Positions 26,364 to 35,837 of a stretch of DNA of 64,000 nucleotides are shown here, one piece after another. The DNA is from Lachnospiraceae bacterium (lineage in GTDB: Bacteria > Bacillota > Clostridia > Lachnospirales > Lachnospiraceae): the NCBI GenBank assembly GCA_024695145.1, contig JAILIS010000032.1, positions 1 to 64,000 on the forward strand. The letters run 5' to 3'. The notes below the pieces were generated by a model. The model searched no databases. It was not told where the DNA came from and worked only from the letters and a program-made list of their open reading frames with translations. A program made the position numbers and the translations under genes. Position 1 is the first letter of the stretch. The number at the start of each line of letters is the position of its first letter.

Positions 26364-28940
26364 ATGAGTGACTTGTCCGATGACGAAAAAAAGGGCTCTG
26401 GTTTTATAACCAAGGCCTGTGCTTTTATTGTTGATAAAAGAAGCCTGTTCTTTTTGCTTTTTATTCTTATGTCGATCTTTTCAGCCTTTGCAAAAGGCTG
26501 GGTCCATGTAGAGAATTCCCTTCCATATTACCTGCCCGAGACGACGGAGACCAAAAAAGGCATCAATCTGATGGCCGAAGAGTTCGTTACATACGGTAAG
26601 TCCACGTTTATGGTAGCCAATGTTTCATATGAACAGGGCGAGAGGATGAAGCGCAACATCAGCGAGATGAACGGCGTATTTTCCGTTGATTACGAGGACA
26701 GCGCGAAGTTTTACAACAACGGCTCCGCCAAGTTTGTCGTCAATTACGAATACCCGGAAGATGACGAACACTGTCTTGAAGTTCAGGACAGGGTCAAGAA
26801 TTATCTGAAGGGAACGGATTATTACCTCGATACTACTTTGGGTGACGTTCAGGCTGAACTGATCGCCAACGAGATGAACACGATCTCTGTCATAGTGGTG
26901 ATAATCGTCCTCGGGGTACTGCTTATCACAACGGAAGCGTACGCGGAGATCCCGGTGCTTCTCATAACATTCGGCGGTGCTGCCGTACTGCAGGCCGGCA
27001 CGAACTTCGTGTTCGGGACGATCAGTTACGTTTCCAATTCCGTCACGATCGTATTGCAGCTCGCACTGTCCATAGACTATGCCGTAATCTATCTTAACCG
27101 CTACAAAGAGGAGCATCAGACGATGGCTCCCCGTGAGGCTGCGATCACGGCGCTTACCAAGGCTATCCCCGAGATATCCGGAAGCTCCCTGACTACGATC
27201 GGCGGCCTTATCGCCATGACTTTTATGCAGTTCAAGATGGGCCCGGATATGGGTATCGTTCTTATCAAGGCCATCATCTTAAGCCTTATTTCGGTATTCC
27301 TGCTCATGCCCGGTATTATCATTCTCTTTGCAGGCCTTATGGACAGTACAAAGCACAGGAGCTTTATCCCGAAGATAAGCTGGATCGCAAAGTTTGACTA
27401 TGCGACGCGGTTTTTCGTAGTGCCGGTATTCATAGGAGTGATAATCGCCGGCTATTTTATTTCGAGCAAATGCCACTATGTGTACGGTTACAGCAGCATC
27501 ACACCTCCGATCAAGAATGAGACTCAGATCGCAAAGGATATGATCAAGGAGAATTTCGGATCGGAAAATCTGATCGCGGTTATCGTTCCTGCAGGAGATT
27601 ACGAGAAAGAGAAGACGCTTTTGGATGAGTTTGAGGCGCGTCCTGAGATCGATCATGCGCAGGGACTGGCCAATACGGAAGCTCTCGGCGGATATATGCT
27701 CACCGATGCTCTTACGCCCAGACAGTTTTCGGAACTCATTGATCTTGACTATGAGGTTGCGGAGCTGCTCTACACGGCGTACGCTGTCGAGGATGAGAAT
27801 TACGGCAAGGCTGTGAACGGACTTTCCGAGTACAAGGTTCCGCTGATCGATATGTTCATGTTTGTTCATCAGGAGGTTGAAGAAGGCTATGTCTCTCTTG
27901 ATGATGACATGAAGAAGGTACTTGATGACGCATACAAGCTCATGAATTTCGGCAAGACCCAGCTGCAGGGCGAGAATTATTCACGTATGCTCGTATATCT
28001 TGATATGCCGGAAAATGAACAGGACAAGATATACGAGTTCATAGACGAGATGCACTCGATGATATACGAATTATACGACGAGTGCCTTGTGTGCGGTGAG
28101 AGTGTGAGTGAATACGATCTGAAAAAATCATTTGCGAGAGATAACTTGGTCGTAAACATCGTTTCGATACTGGCCGTTCTCGTGGTGCTCCTGTTCACGT
28201 TCAAATCAACCGGTATGCCGGTGCTTCTGATCGCCGTCATTCAGGGAAGTATCTGGATCAATTTCTCATTCCCGGTGATGATGCATGACGACATATTCTT
28301 TATGAGTTATCTGATAGTCTCGTCCATACAGATGGGTGCCAATATCGATTATGCCATTGTTATTGCCGGCCGTTATACGGAGCTGCGTAATACCATGAGC
28401 AGGAGGGATGCGATCATAGATACGATGAACTTATCGTTCCCGACTATCGTCACATCCGGCCCCATGCTCGCCCTTGCCGGAATCACGATAGGCAGCCTTA
28501 CATCGGATGCAGCCATATTCAATATCGGAGAATGTATAGGGCGAGGCACCATAATCTCGATCTTCATCACACTGTTCGTACTGCCGCAGATACTGCTCGT
28601 CGGCGATACGATCATATCAAAGACCGCATTTGTCATGAACATGCCGCTCAAGACCATCGCGGCTTCCGGCCTGATACGTGTTGACGGTGCCATAAGAGGC
28701 CGCATAAACGGTACGGTTACAGGTACAATGACCGCGATAATCCGTGGCGATGTTTCGGCATTTATCGATGCGGGTAACTTAGCCGTTCTCGACGAGAATG
28801 AAATTGCGGGTGAAAATCAGCTGCCGCCACCGGATAAGAGGGCAGAAGATGCGGGCACAGAAGGAGCGGCTGCAGAAGATGCGGCAGGCTCCGGAAGTGA
28901 TGCGTCAGAACCTGCGGGAAAGGAGGAGGATAAGAAATGA
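26364..28940 (+). CDS. MMPL/RND-family membrane transporter
   Basis: An 858-residue polytopic protein with the RND duplication: one helix near residue 30, a large external loop, a block of helices (about 180-360), a second external loop (about 375-590) and a second helix block (about 595-775). Phrases ALSIDYAVIYLNRYKEE and GANIDYAIVIAGRYTELR are the duplicated Asp-Tyr proton-relay helices of the MMPL family. It ends in an acidic, low-complexity cytoplasmic tail. The ATG at 26364 abuts its AGGGGAG; TTG 26373 has better spacing. It overlaps the following giant surface-protein gene by 4 nt, which suggests they work together at the envelope. Confidence 0.88.
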   Translation: MSDLSDDEKKGSGFITKACAFIVDKRSLFFLLFILMSIFSAFAKGWVHVENSLPYYLPETTETKKGINLMAEEFVTYGKSTFMVANVSYEQGERMKRNISEMNGVFSVDYEDSAKFYNNGSAKFVVNYEYPEDDEHCLEVQDRVKNYLKGTDYYLDTTLGDVQAELIANEMNTISVIVVIIVLGVLLITTEAYAEIPVLLITFGGAAVLQAGTNFVFGTISYVSNSVTIVLQLALSIDYAVIYLNRYKEEHQTMAPREAAITALTKAIPEISGSSLTTIGGLIAMTFMQFKMGPDMGIVLIKAIILSLISVFLLMPGIIILFAGLMDSTKHRSFIPKISWIAKFDYATRFFVVPVFIGVIIAGYFISSKCHYVYGYSSITPPIKNETQIAKDMIKENFGSENLIAVIVPAGDYEKEKTLLDEFEARPEIDHAQGLANTEALGGYMLTDALTPRQFSELIDLDYEVAELLYTAYAVEDENYGKAVNGLSEYKVPLIDMFMFVHQEVEEGYVSLDDDMKKVLDDAYKLMNFGKTQLQGENYSRMLVYLDMPENEQDKIYEFIDEMHSMIYELYDECLVCGESVSEYDLKKSFARDNLVVNIVSILAVLVVLLFTFKSTGMPVLLIAVIQGSIWINFSFPVMMHDDIFFMSYLIVSSIQMGANIDYAIVIAGRYTELRNTMSRRDAIIDTMNLSFPTIVTSGPMLALAGITIGSLTSDAAIFNIGECIGRGTIISIFITLFVLPQILLVGDTIISKTAFVMNMPLKTIAASGLIRVDGAIRGRINGTVTGTMTAIIRGDVSAFIDAGNLAVLDENEIAGENQLPPPDKRAEDAGTEGAAAEDAAGSGSDASEPAGKEEDKK

Positions 28941-31900
28941 GAAAGATAAAAAGATCCCTCCTTGCCGTAATATGTATGATCATCATGCTTGCAGCCGATA
29001 TTATGCCTGTCTTTGCGGAGACCAGTGTGTTCGGCCAGACGGCGGCGAAGACCGTCGACGTATCATCATCGGATGAGGAAAATGCCGGGGATGCGGCTGA
29101 AGAAGCAGAAGAAAACGAAAAAGCCGAAGAAACCGAAGAAACGGAGCCGGATATTTTAGAGGACGCATTAAAGGTTCCGGTCATTGAACATGTGGATGTT
29201 TCCGAAATGACGGAGATCAGGATCGGTACATATGAGCAGTGGTGTGATTTTGCCAAAAAGTGCACGCTTGATTCTTGGTCGCAGGACAAGTTCGTTGTCC
29301 TTACCGATAACATCGAATTCAGTATGAAGAAATATGTTCCCGTCCCGTATTTTGCCGGAGTGTTTGAAGGAAACGGCCACACCCTCAACAAAGTCGCCTA
29401 TACGGGAAATGAGAGCTTTATAGGCCTGTTCTCGAAGACAGCTCCTTCGGCGGTCATCAGGAACTTAAATGCCATCGGTGTTATGAAGCCGGTAGGAAGC
29501 CCTTATAACGTCGGCGGTATCGTGGGGGACAATTACGGCCTGATCGCAGGATGTAAATACGACGGTTATGTTGACGGAAACGATTATATAGGCGGGATTG
29601 CCGGCTATAACGAAGCCTCGGGCAGGATAACGGACTGCTATGCGAGAGGCAAGATAACGGGACTGCATCACGTGGGAGGAATAGCCGGTTTTTCCGCAGG
29701 GCTGATCAAAAACTGTACGACTGATGCTGACGTCAATACCGTCACCAAAGAAGTTGAAACGGGATTATCGGACATCAAGGTTGAGGAGCTGTTCACAAGC
29801 CTTATCAACATGGGTAGAGAGGAAGGCAATAAAAAATCGATCTCGCAGTCGACGGTACCTGTTGATATAGGCGGGATCGTGGGATACAACACCGGTGAGA
29901 TAGGCTCCTGCGTCAATCTCTCGGCTGTCGGCTATGAGCATGTCGGCTACAATGTGGGCGGCATAGCCGGAAGACAGTCGGGATACATTCATGACTGTGA
30001 GAATAAAGGATTGCTTCACGGAAGAAAAGATGTAGGCGGTATCGTTGGGCAGGCTGAGCCTTATATAAGGCTTGATCTTACAAAAGACGTGATCGCCCAG
30101 CTTTCCGACTGTATATCAAAACTTCATGACAATGTCGACAGAACTATAAGGGATACGGATGCTTCGTCGGATGTCGTTTCCGCAAGACTCAACGTCATCA
30201 AGGGATTTGCTGATAAGGCACTTAATGATACAGGCTATCTTGCCGACAGCACGACTGATTTTGTAAACGGGGTCGTCGGATCCACAAACGAGATCATCGG
30301 AAGGATAGAAGGCGTTATCGACGATGTGGCCGCTGAAGGCGGACCGCTTGATAATATCAACTCTGCGGGAAAAGAACTTCACAGGGCAGCTTATGATATC
30401 GGAGAGGTGGCGGAGGATCTTGACATCTATCAGTATATGACAGATGAGGAGAAGGCGAACTATGACAACGCCAAGGTGTCCTTTAAGAGTGCCACCGAAG
30501 AGTATTCCGGTGATTTTGATTCCAAATATGATGAGGCATATCCCGACTATTACGACAGATTCTATTACCAGCATTTAAAAGGAGATATCAATCCGCCCGA
30601 CCATCGTCCGACCGCGGATGAGATAGCTGCTGCCGAGGCGGGCAAGACCGATGACGAAAAGAATGCCGCAAAAGCCGAAGCAGCCGCAGGAGCGACTATA
30701 GATGCAGGCGATGATGCAAGGACATATGCGTCCGGAAGATATGCGGCCAACCATGACGGACACTCATATCTTGATGATATGGAAAACTACACGGATACGA
30801 TAGCGACCACGATCCTCGATAACACGGGAGAGATGGGTGAGACCGTAAAGGATGACGGGATGGGAGTTGTCTATGATGTCCGTAAGATGGCGAAAGATCT
30901 GCGCGATGCCGGTAAGCAGGTAAAGGATATCGTAAAAGACGTTGCCGACAAGAACGCTGTACAGTTCCCCCAGCTTTCCGATGATTACAAGCTTCATACG
31001 AACAGCCTGATCGCAAATATCCAGGGAATGAGCGACAACATGGGCTTTCTTAATAACGAGATGAGAGGAAGCACAGATACTGTATGCAAGGATCTTCAGG
31101 GAGTCAACGATCAGTTCAGCGCACTGATGCTCCTCTTTACCGATGCAGTGGACGGGGCTCTCGACATGGATTATTCCGACATTTTTGAGGACGTGAGCAA
31201 TGATGTGTGCGAGACGAGCATAGATGCAACGGTCGCGGACTGTGTGAATAACGGAAAAGTGTACGCTGACATCAATACAGGCGGTATCGCCGGGACAATG
31301 GCCGAGGAGTATGATTTTGACCCCGAAGGTGATATCACGGGGATAAAAGATGCCGCGAAAGGTTCGACATACAGGACCAAATGTGTGCTGCGTTCCGATA
31401 TCAACCGCGGAGAGGTTTGCGGCAAGAAGAGCTATGTCGGAGGAGGGTGCGGCCTGCATGAGATCGGAACGATACTGCACTGTATCAATTACGGCAAGAC
31501 CTATTCGGAATCAGGCGACTATGTGGGCGGTATAGCCGGCATGTCGTACAGCACCATCAGGAATTCATATGAAAAAGGTCTTCTGTCAGGAGAATCATAT
31601 GTGGGCGGTATAGCCGGTTCAGGGTCCGAGATAAGAGGATGTTTTGCGATGCCGACGGTACTTTCTTCGAAAAACTTTGCCGGCGCCGTTGAAGGATTTG
31701 CGGATGATGAGACCAAGATCAGCGATAACCAGTTCGTAAGCGATAACCTGGCCGGTGTTGACCGCGTCAGCCTGAAGGGAAGAGCGGAACCGATAACATA
31801 TAACGAGATGGTCAGCCGCGAAGACGTGCCGTCTGATTTTGCAAAGCTTACAGTCAGATTTATGGTTGATGACAAGATCGTTGCAAGCGTTGATAAGCAG

Positions 31901-32617
31901 CCGGGAGAAACCATCAAGGTCGAAGATATACCCGTCGAGGAAGATATTGTTACAAAGGGTGCGACCGTGGGTTCGACGGAAGACGGGAAAGTCATGCTGG
32001 AGGAGGATCAGTATATCAGCTGGGACAGAATGCTGTCAGAATTTGCCGTTAAAGAGGATATGGAGATCACCGGTGATATATTGAGATATGCGCTCACTTT
32101 GGCCAGTGACCAGGTCGGGGAGAATAAACAGTCACTGTTCCTGGTGGACGGATACTTCTTCAAGACCGAGAGACTTGTTGTCACGCCTGTTCCTGTCAAA
32201 GAGCAGAACATTTCCGAATATATCATCAGTTTTCCGGATGATACTACCGGAAATAATCTCATCAGATATAAGACGCCTGCGGATGCCGAATCTGTCAGGA
32301 TATATGCGGATTACGGAGAAGGTTTCAAGGAGGTGGAATGCAAACCGTACGGTGCATATACGACGTTTAACTCGGAAGGTCATGATTTCACCGTAAAGAT
32401 CGTGAAAAAGCCCAAAGAGGACTATACTAAATGGCTGATCCTCGGCGGTTCGGTTATCGGAGGCATAATCCTGTTTATCATCCTGATCAAGGTTATAGGA
32501 GCCATAAAACGCCGCAAGAAGGCCAAAGTCCATGTCACCGAGGCGGAAGCGTTCAGTGATGTTGAAGATATCTCGGACGACACATCGACAGACCTTGAAA
32601 CGGAAAAACAGGATTGA
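28937..32617 (+). CDS. Giant membrane-anchored surface protein with GLUG repeats
   Basis: A 1226-residue protein: signal peptide, acidic Glu-rich stretch, then repeats of the GLUG type (VGGIVGDNYGLIAGCKYDG, IGGIAGYNEASGRITDCYA, VGGIAGFSAGLIKNCTTDA). At about residue 385 the repeat solenoid is interrupted by roughly 400 residues of helical, coiled-coil-like sequence, after which GLUG repeats resume (about 770-950). A single membrane helix (LILGGSVIGGIILFIILIKV) sits near residue 1170 with a basic then acidic cytoplasmic tail. It is coupled to the MMPL transporter upstream by ATGA overlap. The helical insert recalls YhgE/Pip-type envelope proteins only in general character. Probably an extracellular adhesive or scaffold protein. 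Confidence 0.85.
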   Translation: MRKIKRSLLAVICMIIMLAADIMPVFAETSVFGQTAAKTVDVSSSDEENAGDAAEEAEENEKAEETEETEPDILEDALKVPVIEHVDVSEMTEIRIGTYEQWCDFAKKCTLDSWSQDKFVVLTDNIEFSMKKYVPVPYFAGVFEGNGHTLNKVAYTGNESFIGLFSKTAPSAVIRNLNAIGVMKPVGSPYNVGGIVGDNYGLIAGCKYDGYVDGNDYIGGIAGYNEASGRITDCYARGKITGLHHVGGIAGFSAGLIKNCTTDADVNTVTKEVETGLSDIKVEELFTSLINMGREEGNKKSISQSTVPVDIGGIVGYNTGEIGSCVNLSAVGYEHVGYNVGGIAGRQSGYIHDCENKGLLHGRKDVGGIVGQAEPYIRLDLTKDVIAQLSDCISKLHDNVDRTIRDTDASSDVVSARLNVIKGFADKALNDTGYLADSTTDFVNGVVGSTNEIIGRIEGVIDDVAAEGGPLDNINSAGKELHRAAYDIGEVAEDLDIYQYMTDEEKANYDNAKVSFKSATEEYSGDFDSKYDEAYPDYYDRFYYQHLKGDINPPDHRPTADEIAAAEAGKTDDEKNAAKAEAAAGATIDAGDDARTYASGRYAANHDGHSYLDDMENYTDTIATTILDNTGEMGETVKDDGMGVVYDVRKMAKDLRDAGKQVKDIVKDVADKNAVQFPQLSDDYKLHTNSLIANIQGMSDNMGFLNNEMRGSTDTVCKDLQGVNDQFSALMLLFTDAVDGALDMDYSDIFEDVSNDVCETSIDATVADCVNNGKVYADINTGGIAGTMAEEYDFDPEGDITGIKDAAKGSTYRTKCVLRSDINRGEVCGKKSYVGGGCGLHEIGTILHCINYGKTYSESGDYVGGIAGMSYSTIRNSYEKGLLSGESYVGGIAGSGSEIRGCFAMPTVLSSKNFAGAVEGFADDETKISDNQFVSDNLAGVDRVSLKGRAEPITYNEMVSREDVPSDFAKLTVRFMVDDKIVASVDKQPGETIKVEDIPVEEDIVTKGATVGSTEDGKVMLEEDQYISWDRMLSEFAVKEDMEITGDILRYALTLASDQVGENKQSLFLVDGYFFKTERLVVTPVPVKEQNISEYIISFPDDTTGNNLIRYKTPADAESVRIYADYGEGFKEVECKPYGAYTTFNSEGHDFTVKIVKKPKEDYTKWLILGGSVIGGIILFIILIKVIGAIKRRKKAKVHVTEAEAFSDVEDISDDTSTDLETEKQD

Positions 32618-32642
32618 CAGTTTACATAACGTATGCTACCAT
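32614..32642 (+). promoter_or_regulatory. Promoter of the TetR gene overlapping the upstream stop codon
   Basis: TTGACA (32614-32619), 17 nt, TACCAT (32637-32642). The -35 overlaps the TGA of the GLUG gene (32615-32617) and the -10 runs into the terminator stem. Confidence 0.55.
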
Positions 32643-32673
32643 AGGCTTGACCTTTTCGGTCAAGCCTATTTTT
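32641..32673 (+). terminator. Strong Rho-independent terminator after the GLUG gene
   Basis: ATAGGCTTGACC (32641-32652) and GGTCAAGCCTAT (32658-32669) form a perfect 12-bp stem followed by five T. Confidence 0.85.
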
Positions 32674-32693
32674 GTTGTGTTTTGGAGGGTTTC

Positions 32694-33599
32694 ATGAATT
32701 CTAAGTTTTTTGACGTCAAAAAGGACAAACAGGATAAGATAATAAATGCGGCGCTGCACACGTTTACGATCAAAGGTTACAAGGATGCCAGCACCGATGT
32801 GATCGTGAAGGAGGCCGGCATATCCAAAGGGCTGCTGTTTCACTATTTTGTGAGCAAACAGGGGCTGTATGATTTTATATGTGATTACAGTACGAAATAT
32901 ATGATACTGGAACTGACCCGTGCAGTTAAGAAGAGTGAGAAGGACTGTTTCGAGCTGATGTCCCAGATCAGTCTCGCAAGAGTACGTGTGATGAAGAATT
33001 ACCCGTATATGCCGGCATTTTTGCGCAGTATCACGCGTGAGACGGATCCCGATGCAATCAAAGCAATCGGTGAGAACATATCGGATATGACGAAAACATA
33101 CAGGAATATATATGATAAGATCGACAGCAGGACACTTGTAAAACCCGACAGACTTCCCCAGGTGATCAAGATCATTGACTGGGTATGTCAGGGATACCTC
33201 GAGGAGAACTTTATCGAGAAAGTGCCCGATCCCGACAGGCTCTACGAGGAGTATTCGGGGTATCTGACGCTGCTTCGCGACCACTTCTATACCAGGGAGG
33301 TCGACGGCACGGTTTCGTTTGCCAAAGAGGAGCTTAACGAGAGAAACGAAACAGTCATGAAAGAGATGCGTATGGACATGACCTTCGAGGAGCGTCTGAT
33401 GGCAGGCCGCCAGCCTTTGGTCGAGAGCGAAGAGGAAGATGACAAGAGCGAAGAGGATAATGCCGAAAAGAGCGAGCAGGCTGCCACAGAGCCGTCAACC
33501 GAAACGGTCAGAGAAACCGGGCAGCCCGAAACCTTCGATGACATCATAAGGGAGGCCGAGAAGAACATACAAAGTGCCGGAGCCGGCAGCGGAGAATGA
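32694..33599 (+). CDS. TetR/AcrR-family transcriptional regulator with long acidic tail
   Basis: A 301-residue regulator. The N-terminal TetR helix-turn-helix is clear: KIINAALHTFTIKGYKDAST, DVIVKEAGISKGLLFHYF and SKQGLYDF. The ligand domain runs to about residue 215. After that comes about 80 residues of Glu/Asp/Ser-rich, probably disordered sequence, unusual for the family (usual length about 200). ATG 32694 lies 5-7 nt after GGAGGG. Its own promoter overlaps the terminator of the GLUG gene, so it can be made separately from the MMPL operon it may control. The next gene starts 1 nt after its stop. Confidence 0.88.
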   Translation: MNSKFFDVKKDKQDKIINAALHTFTIKGYKDASTDVIVKEAGISKGLLFHYFVSKQGLYDFICDYSTKYMILELTRAVKKSEKDCFELMSQISLARVRVMKNYPYMPAFLRSITRETDPDAIKAIGENISDMTKTYRNIYDKIDSRTLVKPDRLPQVIKIIDWVCQGYLEENFIEKVPDPDRLYEEYSGYLTLLRDHFYTREVDGTVSFAKEELNERNETVMKEMRMDMTFEERLMAGRQPLVESEEEDDKSEEDNAEKSEQAATEPSTETVRETGQPETFDDIIREAEKNIQSAGAGSGE

Positions 33600-33600
33600 T

Positions 33601-34344
33601 ATGAAAGAAAAACTGTATACCATTCCGGTTAATGATGCCGTCGCATCAGATGATGAGTGCCCGATCTGTAACGCAAAACGCTCCCTTGAGAGGGATGCGA
33701 TAGATTATGCAATAGGTCCGGGTGCTTCTTATATGGAAAGCGATATAAGGGAGATCACGGATAGGACAGGATTTTGCGCAAGGCATTTCCAGATGATGTT
33801 TGACTACGGAAACTCCCTTGGAAACGCACTGATACTGTCGAGCCACATCCGCAAAGTCTCGGGGGATATGAAGAAGGAGATGGCAGGCTATCGGGCATCA
33901 AAAGGCGGCATGTTCTCAAAAGGCGGCGAATCCAACGTCGGCAGATACATCAAAGATCTGACAAAAAAGTGCTTTGTGTGCGATTACTACAGCGAGACCT
34001 ACAGACGGTATATCGCGACATTTTTCTATCTGTATGAAAATGATGAGTCGTTCAGGGACAGGATAAAGGGCGGCAAAGGTTTCTGCCTGCCGCATATGAG
34101 GGAGCTTTTGGAAAGCGCATCCGATCATCTGAAAAAAGATATGCTGGATGATTTTACGAAGACGCTGTTTGAGGTGCAGAGCCGCAGTCTTGACAGGATA
34201 CAGGAAGACATCGACTGGTTTGTCGAGAAATTCAAATACGAGAACAAAGATGCCGACTGGAAGGAATCCAAAGATGCGATACCGCGCTCGATCCAAAAGC
34301 TTGCCGGTATCTATCCGGCGGACGGGAAGTATTCTCCCAATTAG
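33601..34344 (+). CDS. Cysteine-rich DUF6062-like protein
   Basis: A 247-residue soluble protein. It carries paired Cys motifs: CPICNAKRSLERDA near residue 20, FCARHFQMM near 60, CFVCDYYSET near 125 and FCLPHMRELLE near 155. CxxC pairs with downstream Cys-His suggest two zinc or metal sites. It resembles Lachnospiraceae proteins annotated DUF6062; no biochemical function is known to me. It starts 1 nt after the TetR stop, so the two are co-translated. Its 3' end overlaps the convergent rRNA methylase gene by 4 nt. Confidence 0.8.
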   Translation: MKEKLYTIPVNDAVASDDECPICNAKRSLERDAIDYAIGPGASYMESDIREITDRTGFCARHFQMMFDYGNSLGNALILSSHIRKVSGDMKKEMAGYRASKGGMFSKGGESNVGRYIKDLTKKCFVCDYYSETYRRYIATFFYLYENDESFRDRIKGGKGFCLPHMRELLESASDHLKKDMLDDFTKTLFEVQSRSLDRIQEDIDWFVEKFKYENKDADWKESKDAIPRSIQKLAGIYPADGKYSPN

Positions 34345-35675
34345 TGTTTTCTTTGTCCCGGCCAGGGCTTTCTGAGTCCCGACGGGTAATGGTTCTTGAG
34401 CACTCCGCCTACGGCTTTGCCCCAGCCGAGCGGATATCCCATAACGGTGACAAGGCACCAGCCTTTTATGTCCTTATCACAGTTTAAAGTCATACCGGAA
34501 AGGTACCCGCGAACCTCCGGGGAATCGGGCGCAAGATCGATGAAATGATCCGCTTCATCCTTTGTCAGAGCATGCGAGAGTGCATGATCGGGATCGAAGC
34601 GGTTCTTTTTGTATGTGCCGATCTTAAGACCTGTTCGGCACACCTTCAGACCGTCAAGGTCCGGCATGTACTCCGGAGCGATGTATACGCTCTCCCCGAA
34701 CCGGACGATCCGCTCATTCATATTGTCGGAAGATACGGCAGAGGGCAGAGGTATTCCTTCGAAAACGCATGCGGACTGCTCCTTTGGAAGTTCGGGAGCT
34801 GTCCGGCGGGACGCTGTATCACCATGTACAAACGATACCGCATAGTGTCCCTCTCCGGGGAATGTGTGCGGATACATTTTGTACGGTCCGTCTTCTATCG
34901 TAAACTCCGGATGGGTTTTTAAGAAATGCTCCGTCACCTCTTCGTCTTCTTCCGGCGAGAATGTACATGTACTGTAGACGATCCTGCCGCCCGGAGAAAG
35001 CATCAAAGATGCACAGTCGAGAAGCCATTTCTGCCTCGTTGCACACATTTTAACGTTGTCCTCACTCCATTCTTTAACGGCCTCCGGATTCTTTCTAAAC
35101 ATCCCTTCGCCTGAGCACGGCGCATCCACGAGTATCCTGTCAAAATAAGCCGGAAACCTTTCGGCGAGTCTGTCGGGGTCCGCGCTTATCACAAGGGCAT
35201 TGGCAATGCCCATACGCTCAATGTTTCCGGACAGTACCGCCGCACGCTTTTGTATCACTTCGTTTGAGACGAGAAGTCCGCGCCCGCGCATAAGATCGGT
35301 GATCTGGGTTGATTTTCCGCCCGGGGCGGCGCACAGATCGAGGACCTTTAAGGAGCTGTCATCGACATCAAGAAGCGTTACCGGAAGCATCGCGGAAGGC
35401 TCCTGAATGTAGAAAACTCCTGCTTCATGAAGAGGCGAAGCACCGGGTCCGTCATCGCTGTACATAAAAGCTCCGCTCCAGCATCTGACTTCTTCAGGGG
35501 CATCTTTTCCCGTCAAAATCCGACACATCAGTGCATAATCGACCGGAGAGGTTTTGCTCCGGTTAAAGCGAAGTGCCTTTTTGCAGGGCAGGTCATAGCA
35601 TGATATAAAATCAGCATACTCGCTGCCGAGCTGACTTTTCATTCTGTTTGTAAATCCCACGGGAAGATCTGTCAT
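34341..35675 (-). CDS. rsmF: RsmF-like 16S rRNA (cytosine-C5)-methyltransferase
   Basis: A 444-residue NOL1/NOP2/Sun-family SAM methylase. Motifs: DLCAAPGGKSTQI (SAM site), VDAPCSGEGMFRKNP (motif IV, Cys) and YSTCTFSPEEDEEV (motif VI, catalytic Cys). The C-terminal approximately 150 residues match the RsmF-type RNA-binding extension with the ending seen as KGWCLVTVMGYPLGWGKAV. It should methylate a cytosine of 16S rRNA using SAM. GGAG precedes the start by 9 nt on the minus strand. Monocistronic; the gene symbol is by family resemblance. Confidence 0.88.
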   Translation of the reverse strand: MTDLPVGFTNRMKSQLGSEYADFISCYDLPCKKALRFNRSKTSPVDYALMCRILTGKDAPEEVRCWSGAFMYSDDGPGASPLHEAGVFYIQEPSAMLPVTLLDVDDSSLKVLDLCAAPGGKSTQITDLMRGRGLLVSNEVIQKRAAVLSGNIERMGIANALVISADPDRLAERFPAYFDRILVDAPCSGEGMFRKNPEAVKEWSEDNVKMCATRQKWLLDCASLMLSPGGRIVYSTCTFSPEEDEEVTEHFLKTHPEFTIEDGPYKMYPHTFPGEGHYAVSFVHGDTASRRTAPELPKEQSACVFEGIPLPSAVSSDNMNERIVRFGESVYIAPEYMPDLDGLKVCRTGLKIGTYKKNRFDPDHALSHALTKDEADHFIDLAPDSPEVRGYLSGMTLNCDKDIKGWCLVTVMGYPLGWGKAVGGVLKNHYPSGLRKPWPGQRKH

Positions 35676-35738
35676 GATTTATACTCCAATTTACAGTATT
35701 GTAATTATAGCAATAAGGCAGAAATTTTAAAATAACAG

Positions 35739-35767
35739 TTTACACAGAAGCGTTCATATGATATCAT
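35739..35767 (+). promoter_or_regulatory. Promoter of the uracil/xanthine permease gene
   Basis: TTTACA (35739-35744), 17 nt, TATCAT (35762-35767). The roughly 60-nt leader contains AGGAGGG near 35827; no clear riboswitch fold was recognised. Confidence 0.5.
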
Positions 35768-35837
35768 CTTTCAAGAAATAGGGGTGACAAATGCGGGGGA
35801 GCACTATATGTTGTGTTTTTCATCTTAGGAGGGTATT

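Noticed and set aside
35768..35837. Purine-type riboswitch ahead of the uracil/xanthine permease
   Set aside because: The leader is short and I could not draw a convincing conserved three-way fold.
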